Below are positions 16,568 to 24,538 of a DNA stretch of 45,396 nucleotides, one piece after another (position 1 is the stretch's first letter; the number at the start of each line of letters is the position of its first letter). The notes under the pieces are model-generated. The model was given only the letters and a program-made list of their open reading frames with translations, was not told the origin of the DNA and did no database searches. The translations under genes and the position numbers were made by a program. The DNA is from JAJYVT01 sp027339205 (GTDB lineage: Bacteria; Actinomycetota; Acidimicrobiia; Acidimicrobiales; RAAP-2). The stretch lies in assembly GCA_027339205.1 (NCBI GenBank), contig DAHWOV010000094.1:1-45396 (forward strand). The letters run 5' to 3'.

Positions 16568-16646
16568 GCGCGCATCGCTCCCAGTGTGAAGGAAGGAGCG
16601 GCCCGAGCGTAGGGCCCTTTGGCTGTGCCCGGGTCCCCGCGGGCGG

Positions 16647-17612
16647 TCAACCGACCGCGAAGAGGTCGCCGAGCCGCTCGACGCGGGCGAGGACCGCCGT
16701 CGCCCCGAACCGCAGCGCCGCGGGGTCGCCGCTCGAGGCGCAGGCGGCGACCTCGTCCATCGTCACCGGCGTCGACACCGACGGCTCGGGGACCCCCCGC
16801 AACGAGTAGGCGGCGACGGTCGTCTTCGCCGGATGGTTCTGGCTCCAGTCGATGAAGACCTTCCCCGGGCGCAGGTCCGTGCGCATCTTTGCGACGACGA
16901 GGTCGGGGTGCGCCCGCTCGGCCGCACGGGCGATCTCCCTCGCCTGGTCGCGCACCTCCTCCCAGGGCCGGGCGGGAGACAGCGCCGCGTACAGCTGCAG
17001 ACCCTTCTTTCCGCTCGTCTTGGGGCGCAGCGCGCTCAGCCCGCGCTCGGAGAGCACGTCGGCGAGCTGCAGGGCAACCGTGCAGCACTCGACGATCGTG
17101 GCCGGTGCGCCGGGGTCCAGGTCGAACACGATCTGGTCGAAACTCCCGTACTCGCCGGGCCGGGTGCTCCGCCACAAGGGCACGTGGAGCTCGATCGCCG
17201 CGAGGTTGGCAGCCCACACGAGCGAGGCCAGGTCGGCGATCGCCGGCGCGTGGATCGTCGCCGACCCGTCCTGGCGGCTCGAGCGCGGCACGTCGATCGC
17301 CTCCACCCAGCCCGGCGCGCCTCGCGGCAGGCGCTTCTCGAAGAACGAGCCGCGGCCGACGCCGTCGGGGAACCGCACGAACGTCACGGGCCGGCCCGCG
17401 AGGTGCGGGAGGAGCACCGGCGCGATGCGCACGTAGTAGTTGACGAGGTCCCCCTTGGTGAAGCCCGCCTCGGGGAACAGGACCTTGTCGAGGTTGCTGA
17501 GGACGACGCGCCGGCCCCCCACCTCGGCGACGGTCCTGCTCTCGGTCTTGCTCTCGGTCCGGCTCTCGGTCCGGTTCTCGGTCCGGTTCTCGGTCCGGCG
17601 CTCGGCGCTCAC
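16647..17612 (-). CDS. ligD: LigD-type NHEJ polymerase/primase domain protein
   Basis: A 321-residue archaeo-eukaryotic-primase-fold polymerase of bacterial non-homologous end joining, as a stand-alone protein. Family stretches: LSNLDKVLFPEAGFTKGDLVNYYVRIAPVLLPHL, RPVTFVRFPDG, FFEKRLPRGAP, the metal-binding FDLDPG, KTSGKKGLQLY (the His often found after GL is Gln here), and KVFIDWSQN. It adds nucleotides or fills gaps at broken ends before ligation. GTG 17612 overlaps the stop of the phosphoesterase-ligase gene (GTGA). The first 20 residues are a Thr-Glu-Asn/Ser-Arg repeat, likely a disordered tether. In many bacteria polymerase, phosphoesterase and ligase are one LigD chain; here they are split in two. 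Confidence 0.92.
   Translation of the reverse strand: MSAERRTENRTENRTESRTESKTESRTVAEVGGRRVVLSNLDKVLFPEAGFTKGDLVNYYVRIAPVLLPHLAGRPVTFVRFPDGVGRGSFFEKRLPRGAPGWVEAIDVPRSSRQDGSATIHAPAIADLASLVWAANLAAIELHVPLWRSTRPGEYGSFDQIVFDLDPGAPATIVECCTVALQLADVLSERGLSALRPKTSGKKGLQLYAALSPARPWEEVRDQAREIARAAERAHPDLVVAKMRTDLRPGKVFIDWSQNHPAKTTVAAYSLRGVPEPSVSTPVTMDEVAACASSGDPAALRFGATAVLARVERLGDLFAVG
17533..17604 (-). repeat. 12-bp coding tandem repeat at the N-terminus of the LigD polymerase
   Basis: Six consecutive 12-bp units of the type gtccggttctcg encode TENR/TESR/TESK tetrapeptides right after the start codon of the polymerase gene. This gives a charged, probably disordered N-terminal tail. Confidence 0.92.
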
Positions 17613-18949
17613 TGCCGCCCCCCGGGCTCCCTGACGACCTCCGAGGGCGCCAGGTCGTCTCTGAGGCCGAGCCACGACGGCTGCCGCAGCCGGCCCGCAC
17701 GGGTCCACTCGCTGACGCGCACCTCGCCCACGAGCTCCGGCTCCACCCAGGTCGCCGACGAGGCGTCGGCCGGCGGCACCGGCGTCGTGAAGGGGGTGCT
17801 TGCCCGGCGCAGCGGGCGCAGGTGCGAGAGGAGGTCCGCGATGGCTCGTTCGCTGAACCCCGTGCCGACCTTCCCCGCGTAGGCGAGCCCCCCGGGGACC
17901 GGAATGCCGACGAGGAGGGCGCCGAAGCCTGAGCGGGAGCCCTTGGGCGCGCTGAAGCCGCCGATCACCACGCTCTGGGTCGCCGACAGCTTCACCTTCA
18001 CCCAGTCGGAGCTTCGCTGACCGGGGCGGTAGGGGCTGGCGGCGCGCTTGGCCACCACGCCCTCCAGGCCCTCGGACTCCGCGGCCGAGAGCACGTCGGT
18101 CCCCGGGCCCTGGTGCGACGGAGGGACTGCCCAGTGCGCACCGGCGAGCCCGAGCCCCTCGAGGAGCCGGCGGCGCTCCACGTAGGGAAGGGCCGTCGTC
18201 GAGACGCCGTCGAGATGGAGCAGGTCGAAGAGCATGTAGGTGACCGGCACCGAGGAGGCGAGACGGCGGGCGCGCGCGGGGTCGTCGACGAGCATGCGCG
18301 GCTGGAGCGCCTCGAAGCTGGGCCGGCCGCCCGCGTCGAGCGCGATCACCTCGCCGTCGAGCACGACTTGGTGCGAGCCGAGCGACTCCCCGAGGGCGTG
18401 CAGCTCGGGGTAGGCGGCGGTCCGGTCGTGCGCGGCGCGCGACGAGAGGCGGATGCGGCCACCCTCCACGTACCCGATCACCCGGGCTCCGTCCCACTTG
18501 AACTCGTAGCGCCAGTCCCCGCCGCCGTCGGGCGGCAGGTCGCCCGGAACCGCGAGCATCGGCTCGACGGTCCTCGGCAGCGGCTCCCAACCCTGCGGCG
18601 CGGGGTCCTCCCGGTGCAGCAGCCAGTCGTCGCCGCGGGTCCAAAAGAGCACGAAGCGCGCGTCGACCCGGGACCCGTGCAGGTGGAACTTCACCTCCCG
18701 GTCCGTCCACTTGGTCGCCTCGTAGGTGCCCTTGTCCCAGATCGTGACCTCCCCGGCGCCGTACTCCCCCTCGGGGATGGTCCCCTCGAAGGAGCCGTAG
18801 GCGAGCGGATGGTCCTCGACGTGCACCGCGAGGTGGTTGGTGGTCCTGTCGTTGGGGAGCCCCTTGGGCACCGCCCACGACACGTACACGCCGTCGTGCT
18901 CGAGCCGCAGGTCCCAGTGGAGCCGACGGGCGTGGTGCTCTTGGATCAC
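17609..18949 (-). CDS. ligD: LigD-type 3'-phosphoesterase and ATP-dependent DNA ligase
   Basis: At least 446 residues. The N-terminal phosphoesterase domain shows QEHHARRLHWDLRLEHDG, SWAVPKGLP and EGEYGAGEVTIWDKGTYE. The nucleotidyltransferase ligase domain has the adenylation Lys motif EFKWDGAR, LDGEVIALD, YMLFDLLHLDG, EGVVAKR and WVKVKLS, followed by an OB-fold with GGFSAPKGSR and GKVGTGFSERA. It processes 3' ends and seals double-strand breaks with Ku. The first canonical start is GTG 18949, but conserved phosphoesterase residues (LDSYRSKRDPARTPEP) are encoded in frame for about 30 codons upstream with no ATG, GTG or TTG before the TAG at 19061-19063. The true N-terminus is therefore probably longer than annotated here. 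Confidence 0.92.
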   Translation of the reverse strand: MIQEHHARRLHWDLRLEHDGVYVSWAVPKGLPNDRTTNHLAVHVEDHPLAYGSFEGTIPEGEYGAGEVTIWDKGTYEATKWTDREVKFHLHGSRVDARFVLFWTRGDDWLLHREDPAPQGWEPLPRTVEPMLAVPGDLPPDGGGDWRYEFKWDGARVIGYVEGGRIRLSSRAAHDRTAAYPELHALGESLGSHQVVLDGEVIALDAGGRPSFEALQPRMLVDDPARARRLASSVPVTYMLFDLLHLDGVSTTALPYVERRRLLEGLGLAGAHWAVPPSHQGPGTDVLSAAESEGLEGVVAKRAASPYRPGQRSSDWVKVKLSATQSVVIGGFSAPKGSRSGFGALLVGIPVPGGLAYAGKVGTGFSERAIADLLSHLRPLRRASTPFTTPVPPADASSATWVEPELVGEVRVSEWTRAGRLRQPSWLGLRDDLAPSEVVREPGGRQ

Positions 18950-19060
18950 GAACGTCGGCTCGCCCCGCCGGCGCCGGCGCGTGCGGCCGGCGGGGACCGG
19001 CTCGGGGGTCCGCGCGGGATCGCGCTTCGAGCGGTAGGAGTCGAGCGGCGTCCGGCCAGG

Positions 19061-19507
19061 CTATGCGAGGCGGGCGGCCGCAGCCGACGCCACCTCCTCC
19101 GGCGCGGCGGCGCACGTCCGCGCCGCTTGCACGAGGAGGCGCCGCAGCTGCTCGGCAAGCGTGAGCGCGGCCATGCGCGGGTCGCCGGCCGCCAGGGGGA
19201 CCGGCACGCTTCCCGGGTCGAGCCCGGAGACGGCGAGCACCGCGCGGCGGAGCGACTGCATCGCCGCGATCAGCCCGTCCGCACCGGCGTCGTGGCGCTG
19301 CATGCACACCGACAACGCGAGCGGGAGCGCCAGCGGCGCGGCGGCGAGCATCTCGTCCGTCGCTCCCCCGAGCACCGCCGCGACCTCCGCTGCGACGAGG
19401 CGCTCGGAGACCCCATCCTCCTCGGCCTCCGAGGAGGCGCCGCCCGCCACGAGCCTCAAGCGGCACCCCTCGGGCTTGCGCACGTTCCCTCGCACGCCCC
19501 ATAGCAT
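19061..19507 (-). CDS. Small Ala-rich protein of unknown function next to NHEJ genes
   Basis: A predicted 148-residue protein starting at ATG 19507 (MLWGVRGNVRK) and ending at TAG 19061-19063, in the same frame as and directly before the LigD phosphoesterase-ligase region. It is alpha-helix-like and Ala/Leu-rich (AAEVAAVLGGATDEMLAAAPLALPLALSV, QSLRRAVLAV, ALTLAEQLRRLLVQAARTCAAAPEEVASAA), with no signal peptide and no motif I recognise. The Shine-Dalgarno sequence is weak. It is divergent from Ku across a 157-base gap. Function unknown; a link to DNA repair is suggested only by position. Confidence 0.55.
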   Translation of the reverse strand: MLWGVRGNVRKPEGCRLRLVAGGASSEAEEDGVSERLVAAEVAAVLGGATDEMLAAAPLALPLALSVCMQRHDAGADGLIAAMQSLRRAVLAVSGLDPGSVPVPLAAGDPRMAALTLAEQLRRLLVQAARTCAAAPEEVASAAAARLA

Positions 19508-19664
19508 CCCAACCGGGTGTGACGAGGTGGTGGATGGGCACGCACTGGAGCCACGCCGCACCGATCCCGGCGCCCCCTTGGGCGGTTGCCCTCGACCTGG
19601 CGATCGACCCCGGGGGTGGGCGGGACCTGCTTCAATTGAGGGGTCCGACGAGGAAAGGGGCGGC

Positions 19665-20579
19665 ATGCCCAGAGCCGTGTGGACCGGGTCGCTCAGCTTC
19701 GGCCTGGTGAACGTGCCGGTGGCGCTCTTCGGCGCCACCGAGGAGAAGTCGATCCGCTTCAACCAGTTCCAGGCTGGCACTGCGGACCGGATCCGGAACA
19801 AGCGCGTCAACGAGCGCACCGGCGACGAGGTGCCCTACCAGGACATCGCGAAGGGCTACGACCTGGGCGGCGGCGAGTACGTCCTGGTCAGCGCCGACGA
19901 GATCTCCTCGGTCGCCCCGGGGCGGTCGAAGACCATGGACGTCTCGGCGTTCGTGGACCTCGCCGAGATCGACCCCGTGTACTTCGACCGGACGTACTAC
20001 CTCGCGCCGCCCGAAAAGGGCCGGAGCAAGGGTGCAGAGCGCGCCTACGCGCTGCTGCGAGAGGCGATGCTGCGGTCGAACAAGGTCGCCCTCGCGACCT
20101 TCGTGCTGCGTGAGAAGCAGCACCTCGTGGCCATCCGTCCCCGCGCCGACACCCTGGTCGTCGAGACGCTCTTCTACGCCGATGAGGTGCGCAAGCCGCT
20201 CGAGGAGATCGGCACGCTCCCCGTGGAGGCGGAGTGGTCGCCCCAGGAGCTCGAGATGGCCACCATGCTCATCGACTCGATGACCACCGCGTGGGACCCC
20301 GAGCAGTACCACGACACCTACCGGGAACGGCTCGAGGACCTCATCGAGCGCAAGCGGGCCGGCGCGGTGGTGGCCGTCGAACCCCAGGCACCCGAGGGAG
20401 CGCCCGTGGTCGACCTGCTCCAGGCGCTCGAGGCGAGCCTGCGGGCCACGCGCGGCGCCACGGAGCTCGACGCCTCGGGACCGGGGGGTCGCACGTCCGA
20501 GGAGACCAAGTCGAAGAGGGCCAAGAAGGCGGCCCCGGCGACGAAGCCCGCTGCGACCTCGCGTCGCAAGGCGTCCTAG
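19665..20579 (+). CDS. ku: Non-homologous end joining protein Ku
   Basis: A 304-residue bacterial Ku homologue that forms a ring on DNA ends and recruits LigD. The start MPRAVWTGSLSFGLVNVPV is the characteristic Ku N-terminus, preceded by an excellent ribosome site (aggaaagggg) 4-5 bases upstream of ATG 19665. Other family stretches: YQDIAKGYDLGGGEYVLV, FVDLAEIDPVYFDRTYYLAPPEKG, ATFVLREKQHLVAIRP and EMATMLIDSMT. The C-terminus is Lys/Ala-rich (KSKRAKKAAPATKPA), a DNA-binding tail like those of many actinobacterial Ku proteins. It is transcribed divergently from the small unknown gene and the two LigD genes; together they form a complete minimal NHEJ locus. Confidence 0.95.
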   Translation: MPRAVWTGSLSFGLVNVPVALFGATEEKSIRFNQFQAGTADRIRNKRVNERTGDEVPYQDIAKGYDLGGGEYVLVSADEISSVAPGRSKTMDVSAFVDLAEIDPVYFDRTYYLAPPEKGRSKGAERAYALLREAMLRSNKVALATFVLREKQHLVAIRPRADTLVVETLFYADEVRKPLEEIGTLPVEAEWSPQELEMATMLIDSMTTAWDPEQYHDTYRERLEDLIERKRAGAVVAVEPQAPEGAPVVDLLQALEASLRATRGATELDASGPGGRTSEETKSKRAKKAAPATKPAATSRRKAS

Positions 20580-20591
20580 ACTGGCCCCGCC

Positions 20592-20700
20592 GGCCCCGGC
20601 CTTTCGCCTCAGCCCTGGCCGGGCCCCGGCCTTTCGCCTCAGCCCTGGTCGGCCCCGGCCGATCGACTCAGCCCTGGCCGGCCCCGGCCGATCGACTCAG
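20592..20700. repeat. 29-bp tandem repeat between convergent gene ends
   Basis: Four units begin with ggccccggcc: 20592-20620, 20622-20650, 20651-20679 and a partial 20680-20700. The first two carry tttcgcctca in the middle, the last two gatcgactca. The last unit overlaps the stop codon (tca at 20697-20699) of the betaine-type ATPase gene. The array fills nearly all of the 117-base gap between the ends of Ku and that gene. It could act as a bidirectional terminator or be a slippage product. Confidence 0.88.
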
Positions 20701-21965
20701 CAGACGTCCTGGTAGGGAGCGTCGCGGACGGGCACACGGCGCGGCCTTGCGCCAGGAGCCGGACCACCCTGTCCGGCGGGGCCCGCCGCTTGGCGTTCCT
20801 CGCGCAGCGAGCGCCGCATGGCCGCGTGGACCAGGTTGGGCGTGAGGACGCCGAGGTAGCGCCCCCCGTCGACCACGGGCAGCCACCCGATGTCGTGCTC
20901 GAGCATCTCGGCGAGGGCCGCTCGCAGCGTCGTCCCGAGTGGCACCTCGACGGCGAAGGGCCGGGCACGCTCACCGGCGCTCTCCGTCCCGTCCGCGCCG
21001 GCGTCCGGGCCGCCGTCGGCAGCGCCGCCGTCGGCGCCGTCGGCGACGTCGACCCAGCCGACCAGCCGCTGGCCGTCGACGACGACGGCCCATCGGCTCT
21101 CCGCGGGGTCGGCGGGGTCGGCGGCAGCGCGGAGAGCCGCGAGGGCCGCGACCGCGCGCATCGGCATCGTGGGCGGTACCTCGAGTGGGTGGACGGGGTC
21201 GTCGGGCCCGACCGTCACCACGGCCAACCGGCGAACCCCGCGGTCGGCGCCGACGAATTCGGCGACGAACGGCGTCGACGGCCTGCCCAGCACCTCGACC
21301 GGCGAGTCGTACTGCTCGAGCACCCCGCCCCTCGAGAGCACGGCGATGCGGTCGCCCAGCCGAGCCGCCTCGTCGATGTCGTGGGTGACGAAGACGATGG
21401 TCTTCACGAGGGCGGACTGGAGCTCCACGAGCTCCTGCTGGAGGCGCTGGCGCGTCGCAGGGTCCACGGCCCCGAACGGCTCGTCCATGAGCAGCACCGG
21501 AGGATCCGCGGCGAGCGCACGCGCGACGCCGACGCGCTGGCGCTCCCCGCCGGACAGCTCGTGGGGGAAGCGCCGCCCGTACTGCGCGGGATCCAGGCCG
21601 ACGAGCTCGAGCAGCTCGGCCACGCGCCGGGCCACCCGTCCTTTGTCCCAACCGAGGAGGCGCGGCACGACCGCGACGTTGTCCGCGACGCGCCGGTGGG
21701 GGAAGAGGCCGCCGTGCTGGATGACGTAGCCGATCCGCCGTCGAAGCGCGACGGCGTCGAGCGAGGCCACGTCCTCTCCGTCGATGAGGACGCGCCCGCC
21801 GCTCGGCTCGACGAGCCGGTTGATCATCTGCAGCGTGGTGGTCTTCCCGCATCCCGACGGGCCAACGAGGACACAGATCTCGCCGCTCGGGATCTCGAGC
21901 GAGAGCGACTCGACGGCGGCGGGTCCTCGGGCATAGCGCTTGGACACGGCGTCCAGCACGATCAT
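20697..21965 (-). CDS. opuCA: Glycine betaine/choline-type ABC transporter ATPase with C-terminal CBS pair
   Basis: A 422-residue ATP-binding subunit of an OpuC/ProU-type compatible-solute importer. Walker A GPSGCGKTT, Q-loop VIQHGGLFPHR, signature LSGGERQRVGVARAL, Walker B VLLMDEPFGAVD and H-loop FVTHDIDEA are all intact. Residues about 240-400 hold a CBS-domain pair (GWLPVVDGGRYLGVLT), which in OpuA senses ionic strength; it is interrupted by a low-complexity ADGGAADGGPDAGADG insert. ATG 21965 is at the family N-terminus (MIVLDAVSKRY). The gene is divergent from its two permease genes, unlike the usual opuCABCD operon order, across a 77-base gap. Confidence 0.92.
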   Translation of the reverse strand: MIVLDAVSKRYARGPAAVESLSLEIPSGEICVLVGPSGCGKTTTLQMINRLVEPSGGRVLIDGEDVASLDAVALRRRIGYVIQHGGLFPHRRVADNVAVVPRLLGWDKGRVARRVAELLELVGLDPAQYGRRFPHELSGGERQRVGVARALAADPPVLLMDEPFGAVDPATRQRLQQELVELQSALVKTIVFVTHDIDEAARLGDRIAVLSRGGVLEQYDSPVEVLGRPSTPFVAEFVGADRGVRRLAVVTVGPDDPVHPLEVPPTMPMRAVAALAALRAAADPADPAESRWAVVVDGQRLVGWVDVADGADGGAADGGPDAGADGTESAGERARPFAVEVPLGTTLRAALAEMLEHDIGWLPVVDGGRYLGVLTPNLVHAAMRRSLREERQAAGPAGQGGPAPGARPRRVPVRDAPYQDVC

Positions 21966-22042
21966 GGAGCGCCCAGGTTACCCACCCGGCCGCCGGCGGA
22001 GCCCGGCGGCCGCAGCGCGAGGGCGGGCTAGGGTAGCGGGGA

Positions 22043-22750
22043 GTGCCAGCGGGGGCCATCGTGGCCGGACTGTTCGAGTGGAGCGCCCTCCCGGCGTGGC
22101 CGACAATCCGCGCCGACCTCTTCCAGCACGTCGAGCTCTCGGTCCTCGCGGTCGGGATCGGCTCGGCGATCGCGCTGCCGCTGGCGGTGGCCGCCTGGCG
22201 CTACCGGGTCGTGCGGCTCCCGGTCTTCGCCTTCTCGAGCGCCCTCTACGTCGTGCCCTCGCTCGCCCTCTTCGTGATGATCCTGCCGGTCACGGGCATC
22301 GGCTCGGTGCTGACGGCCGAGGTGGCGCTGGTCGGCTACACGCTGCTCATCCTCGTCATGAACATCGTTGCGGGGCTCGAGGCGGTCCCGCCCGACGTCC
22401 GGGAAGCGACGGCCGCGATGGGGTACTCGGCCCCGGCCGCGCTGATGCGGGTGGACCTCGTCCTCGCGCTCCCCTACGTCTTCGGGGGCCTCAGGATCGC
22501 CATGACGACTGTGGTGGGGCTCGTGACCGTCACCGCGCTCATCGGCCTGGGGGGTCTGGGCAGGCTCATCACCACCGGCTTCAACGCCGACAACGGCACC
22601 GAGGTGCTCGCCGGCCTCGTGCTGTCGGTCGCGCTCGCCGCAGCGTTCGACCTCCTGCTGGTCGGCCTGGAAAAGCTGTTCGCGCCCTGGGCGCGAGGAC
22701 AGCGGAGACCACGCGGGGTCCGGCGTGCGGCCATCGGCGCTCGGGGCTGA
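22043..22750 (+). CDS. opuCB: Glycine betaine/choline-type ABC permease (first)
   Basis: A 235-residue membrane subunit of the OpuC/ProW type. It has the N-terminal HVELSVLAVGIGSAIALPLAVAAW helix, ALYVVPSLALFVMILP, and an EAA-like loop VPPDVREATAAMGYSAPAALMRVDLVLALP, ending with VGLVTVTALIGLGGLGRLI, a family hallmark. GTG 22043 has GGGGA very close; GTG 22061 with a GGGGG site 6 bases upstream is an equally good start and would shorten the protein by six residues. It is the first gene of a three-gene run with the second permease and the binding protein. Confidence 0.92.
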   Translation: MPAGAIVAGLFEWSALPAWPTIRADLFQHVELSVLAVGIGSAIALPLAVAAWRYRVVRLPVFAFSSALYVVPSLALFVMILPVTGIGSVLTAEVALVGYTLLILVMNIVAGLEAVPPDVREATAAMGYSAPAALMRVDLVLALPYVFGGLRIAMTTVVGLVTVTALIGLGGLGRLITTGFNADNGTEVLAGLVLSVALAAAFDLLLVGLEKLFAPWARGQRRPRGVRRAAIGARG

Positions 22751-22751
22751 C

Positions 22752-23474
22752 GTGCACTTCTTCACCCAGGTCGCCACATGGTTCGCCCAGGCGACACACT
22801 GGCGCGGGCCGAACGGGATCCCCACCCTGCTCGTGCACCAGCTGCTGCTCAGCATCGCGGTGGTCGGCGCCGCGTTGGTCGTCGGCGGCGCGACCGGCCT
22901 CGTCCTCGGCCACTTCCGACGGGGCGCGCTCCTGGCGGTGAACTCCGCCAACGCGGCGCGTGCGATCCCCACGCTCGCGCTCCTCACGCTGTTCGCCATC
23001 CTGCCCGCGATCTCCCTCACTTGGGACGGGTTCCTCGCGTCCTTTCTCGCGCTCGTCGTCCTCGCAGTGCCCCCGATCCTCACGAACACCTACGTCGGGG
23101 TGCGCGAGGTCGACGCCGACGTGCGGGAGGCCGCGTCGGCGATGGGGATGCACGGTGGCCAGGTGATGCTCGCCGTCGAGCTTCCCCTGGCCCTGCCGGT
23201 GATCGCGACGGGCGTGCGCGTCGCGGCCATCGAGGTGGTCGCGACCTCCACGCTCGCCGCCTACGTGAGCTACTCGGACCTGGGCACCTACGTGATCTCG
23301 GGGCTGGATACCAACGACACGGTGGAGGCCTTCTGCGGCGGTCTTTTGGTCGCGCTCAGCGCGGCCCTGGTCGCCATCGCGTTCGGGCGGATCCAGCGCC
23401 TCCTCACGCCGGCCGCGCTGCGTCGCGGCTCGCCGGTCCTCGCGCGCGCAGGGACGGGGACGAAGGGCGCGTGA
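22752..23474 (+). CDS. opuCD: Glycine betaine/choline-type ABC permease (second)
   Basis: A 240-residue second membrane subunit. GTG 22752 (VHFFTQVATWFAQATHWRG) matches the usual OpuCD-like N-terminus ahead of GIPTLLVHQLLLSI; a GTG at 22725 would overlap the previous gene by 26 bases. The EAA loop is visible as VDADVREAASAMGMHGGQVMLAVELPLALP, and the family end as SDLGTYVISGL. It follows the first permease with no intervening space and precedes the binding protein by 55 bases. Confidence 0.92.
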   Translation: MHFFTQVATWFAQATHWRGPNGIPTLLVHQLLLSIAVVGAALVVGGATGLVLGHFRRGALLAVNSANAARAIPTLALLTLFAILPAISLTWDGFLASFLALVVLAVPPILTNTYVGVREVDADVREAASAMGMHGGQVMLAVELPLALPVIATGVRVAAIEVVATSTLAAYVSYSDLGTYVISGLDTNDTVEAFCGGLLVALSAALVAIAFGRIQRLLTPAALRRGSPVLARAGTGTKGA

Positions 23475-23529
23475 CGGTGCGTGCCTCGGGTCCTATACGG
23501 TTGCGCCGTCGAAAGAAGGGAGCCGACAG

Positions 23530-24498
23530 ATGACCCGATCCCTGCGCAGACGGGCGGCGCCCCGCGCCGTCGCGCTGTGCGTGCTCGCTGCGGTCGCGCT
23601 CGGAGGGCTCGCCGCGATCCCCCTGGCCAGCCCCGCGGCGGGCGCGGCGTCCGCTTCGTCCACGGCACGCAAGGCGGCCAAGCCCACCATCGTGATCGGC
23701 TCGACCAACTTCGAAGAGCAGACAATCGTCGCGAACCTGTACGCCGACGTCCTGAAGCACGCCGGCTACCAGGTGAAGCTCGAGCCCTCGCTCGGCACCA
23801 GGGCCATCGTGGTGCCGGCGATCGAGTCCGGGCAGATCGACCTCGAGCCCGACTACGCCGGGTCGCTCGTGAACTTCCTCGCTGGGAACAACGCGACACT
23901 CCCGCAGTCCAAGAAGCTCGGGCCGGCACTGCGGTACCTGCGGGCGCACCTGAAGAAGCACGGCGTCACCGTGCTTCGTGCCGCGAAGGCCCTGGACACG
24001 AACGTCTTCGCCGTCACCAGGGCCACCGCCAAGAAGTACCACCTCACCACGATCGCGAGCTTGAAGACCGTCGCCTCGAAGCTGGTGCTCGGCGGACCCC
24101 CCGAGTGCCCGACATACGAGGGCTGCCTGAAGGGGCTCGAGAACGTGTACGGGCTCCACTTCGCGGCCTTCAAAGCCACCGACGAGGCAGGGCCGATCTC
24201 GGTCGCCGACCTGAAGAACGGCGCGGTGCAGGTCGTCGAGCTCTTCTCGAGCAACGGCACGGTGCAGTCCAACCACTTCGTCGCCTTGAAGGACACAAAG
24301 CACCTCGAGGGGGCGACATACGTCGTGCCGGTCATCCGCAAGTCCGTGGACAAGCCAGGCGTCCGCAAGGTGCTCGACAGGCTCTCCAGGGCGCTCACGA
24401 CGTCCGCGCTCTCCGCCCTCAACCTGAAGGTGACGACAACAAAGAGGCAGCCGGCCACAGTCGCCAGGGCTTGGCTCAGGCACAAGAAGCTGATCTGA
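23530..24498 (+). CDS. opuCC: Glycine betaine/choline-type substrate-binding protein
   Basis: A 322-residue secreted binding protein of the OpuAC/ProX class. It has a signal peptide (RRAAPRAVALCVLAAVALGGLAAIPLASPAAG), then the typical opening IVIGSTNFEEQTIVANLYADVLKHAGYQV and IESGQIDLEPDYAGSLVNF. I see no cysteine in a lipobox at the cleavage site, so it may be released or anchored otherwise. ATG 23530 has a strong GAAGGGAG site 8 bases upstream. It captures the osmolyte for the two permeases encoded just before it. Thr codon ACA is over-used here, as in the other solute-binding protein genes of this window. Confidence 0.92.
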   Translation: MTRSLRRRAAPRAVALCVLAAVALGGLAAIPLASPAAGAASASSTARKAAKPTIVIGSTNFEEQTIVANLYADVLKHAGYQVKLEPSLGTRAIVVPAIESGQIDLEPDYAGSLVNFLAGNNATLPQSKKLGPALRYLRAHLKKHGVTVLRAAKALDTNVFAVTRATAKKYHLTTIASLKTVASKLVLGGPPECPTYEGCLKGLENVYGLHFAAFKATDEAGPISVADLKNGAVQVVELFSSNGTVQSNHFVALKDTKHLEGATYVVPVIRKSVDKPGVRKVLDRLSRALTTSALSALNLKVTTTKRQPATVARAWLRHKKLI

Positions 24499-24538
24499 GG
24501 CGGGCTGCTCCGCCGAGGCCGGTGGGGGCGCCGAGACC

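Noticed and set aside
16612..16625. Possible DosR-box-like element (GGGCCCTTTGGCTG) upstream of the HAD-GH65 gene
   Set aside because: The left arm fits, but the right arm matches at only two of five positions. The placement is suggestive, but I did not count it among the sites.
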